Shown here in pieces: positions 5,873-6,864 of a stretch of 6,864 nt of DNA. The DNA is from Allopontixanthobacter sp034376665. Lineage in GTDB: Bacteria > Pseudomonadota > Alphaproteobacteria > Sphingomonadales > Sphingomonadaceae. The notes below the pieces were generated by a model. It worked only from the letters and a program-made list of their open reading frames with translations. It ran no database searches and was not told the origin of the DNA. Each line of letters begins with the position of its first letter. Position 1 is the stretch's first letter. Where the stretch lies: positions 1 to 6,864 of the forward strand of contig NZ_JAXMJI010000071.1 of the NCBI RefSeq assembly GCF_034376665.1. The letters are read 5' to 3'. The translations under genes were made by a program, and so were the position numbers.

Positions 5873-6864
5873 TCAATTGCCGGTCGGTGCGGGCGGCGGA
5901 TAGGTGCCGCTATCCGCAAAAAAGCGCACCAGATCGAGATGCAGCAACAGATCCTGCGCCGCTCCGCCCAATTCGATCCCCTCGAAGCGGTCGGACGGCA
6001 AGTGATAGCGGTCCGTAGTGTATGGTTCGAGCAGGGCGCGGTCGGCAAAGGCGCTGGACACCATCAACGTCGGCACATCGCGCTGCAGCAGGACCCAGCC
6101 ATCCTGCCGGCGCAGATAGCTCGCTGCCAGACCCTCATCGCCCGGTTTGCGGCCTTGGGCGGCAATGATGCGCCGGGTCGGCTCGTCCAGCGGCGTCAGA
6201 CCGGCGCCGACAATCACCACCGGCGCGCCGCGCGGAGCGATGGCGATGGAATCGATATTGAACGCCGCCACGAAAGTCGGCAGCGGAATCGGGGGATTGT
6301 CGGCAAAGGCACGCGCGCCGAGCAGCCCCCATTCCTCCGCCGTGGTGGCGAGGAAATACACGTCGCGCTCCAACCTTGGCCCGGCGGCCAGGCGGCGGGC
6401 AATTTCGGTCAACACAGCCAGCCCGCTGGCGTTATCGACCGCACCGTTGCAAATCAGGTCCTGCGCGGGCGGCGCTCCACAGATGCCGAAATGATCCCAA
6501 TGCGCCGCCAGCAGCACCGCGCCAAGTTCCGGTCGGGTGCCGGGCAAGCGGGCAATCAGATTATGCGTCTGGACTTCCTTAAGGGTCGCAGTCGCTTCGA
6601 TTGAGACGCTCAGAGGCAACGGAACCGGCTTGAAATCCGGCAGTTCGGCACTTTCCAGCAGCCGGTCCATCCGGCCTGCGCCAAGCAGCGCCTGCGCGGC
6701 ACCAGGCGTCATATAGCCGTCCAGCCGGCTGCCGTCGCCATCCTCCGCCAGCCGGTGTGACCCCGCCTGCCGCTGAGCGGCAATTGCGGATAGCGCGCTG
6801 TCGCTCGCCAGGATCGCCAGCACTGCACTCGCACCGCGGTCCAGCAGGGCATCGCGCTGTTCGG
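5873..6864 (-). CDS. M28-family zinc metallopeptidase (aminopeptidase), C-terminal part
   Basis: A co-catalytic di-zinc exopeptidase of the M28 (PepS/aminopeptidase Y-like) family, removing N-terminal residues from peptides; relatives are usually secreted or periplasmic. The frame is open to the right edge, so the N-terminus, including any signal peptide, lies outside; 329 complete codons are visible. Numbering from the first whole codon, the first ~50 residues resemble the end of a PA (protease-associated) domain inserted before the catalytic core. All expected metal and catalytic residues are present: His121 and Asp123 (AHWDHFG), Asp143 (NGAVDNASG), Glu176-Glu177 (TTAEEWG), Asp204 (FNIDS) and His287 (YHLPSD). 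The GTG at 6823 is an internal valine and not a start. It is upstream of guaB on the same strand with a 156-base gap, so it may or may not share a transcript. Substrate is unknown. Confidence 0.9.
   Translation of the reverse strand, partial: EQRDALLDRGASAVLAILASDSALSAIAAQRQAGSHRLAEDGDGSRLDGYMTPGAAQALLGAGRMDRLLESAELPDFKPVPLPLSVSIEATATLKEVQTHNLIARLPGTRPELGAVLLAAHWDHFGICGAPPAQDLICNGAVDNASGLAVLTEIARRLAAGPRLERDVYFLATTAEEWGLLGARAFADNPPIPLPTFVAAFNIDSIAIAPRGAPVVIVGAGLTPLDEPTRRIIAAQGRKPGDEGLAASYLRRQDGWVLLQRDVPTLMVSSAFADRALLEPYTTDRYHLPSDRFEGIELGGAAQDLLLHLDLVRFFADSGTYPPPAPTGN

Noticed and set aside
5816..6604. Plus-strand 262-codon open frame opposite the M28 peptidase
   Set aside because: The minus strand carries the full set of M28 zinc ligands; this frame is the antisense shadow.

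Overview
The window is dense, GC-rich bacterial DNA. Protein signatures and codon use suggest an alphaproteobacterium, most likely of the Sphingomonadales/Erythrobacteraceae type; this is inferred from protein resemblance, not from any marker RNA. Seven protein genes are present, two cut by the window edges. I see no rRNA, tRNA, CRISPR array, insertion sequence or phage gene.

Layout: (1) 1-857, minus strand, is the N-terminal part of korA, the alpha subunit of a 2-oxoacid:ferredoxin oxidoreductase, running off the left edge. (2) 858-1030 is a divergent intergenic region with two inverted repeats. (3) 1031-1993 and 1994-2482, plus strand, are a family IV (HSL-like) alpha/beta-hydrolase and the RNA pyrophosphohydrolase rppH; stop and start codons abut (TGA then GTG). 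(4) 2487-2990, minus strand, is a small exported TPR protein, convergent with rppH with only 4 bases between them. (5) 3062-4258 is an RsmB/NOP-family rRNA cytosine-5 methyltransferase and 4259-5716 is guaB (IMP dehydrogenase), both minus strand, again with abutting stop and start (TAG then ATG). (6) 5717-5872 is the guaB leader, with a 7-base inverted repeat at 20-base spacing. (7) 5873-6864, minus strand, is the C-terminal part of an M28 zinc aminopeptidase, running off the right edge.

Working together: guaB and rsmB are probably one transcript, possibly continuing into the TPR gene 71 bases downstream, which would link guanine nucleotide supply with rRNA modification. The esterase and rppH probably form a second two-gene unit. 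korA should be followed, beyond the left edge, by korB. These are mostly housekeeping or ordinary metabolic genes. I find no convincing undescribed system; the points worth a second look are the two zero-gap gene junctions and the inverted repeats in three intergenic regions.
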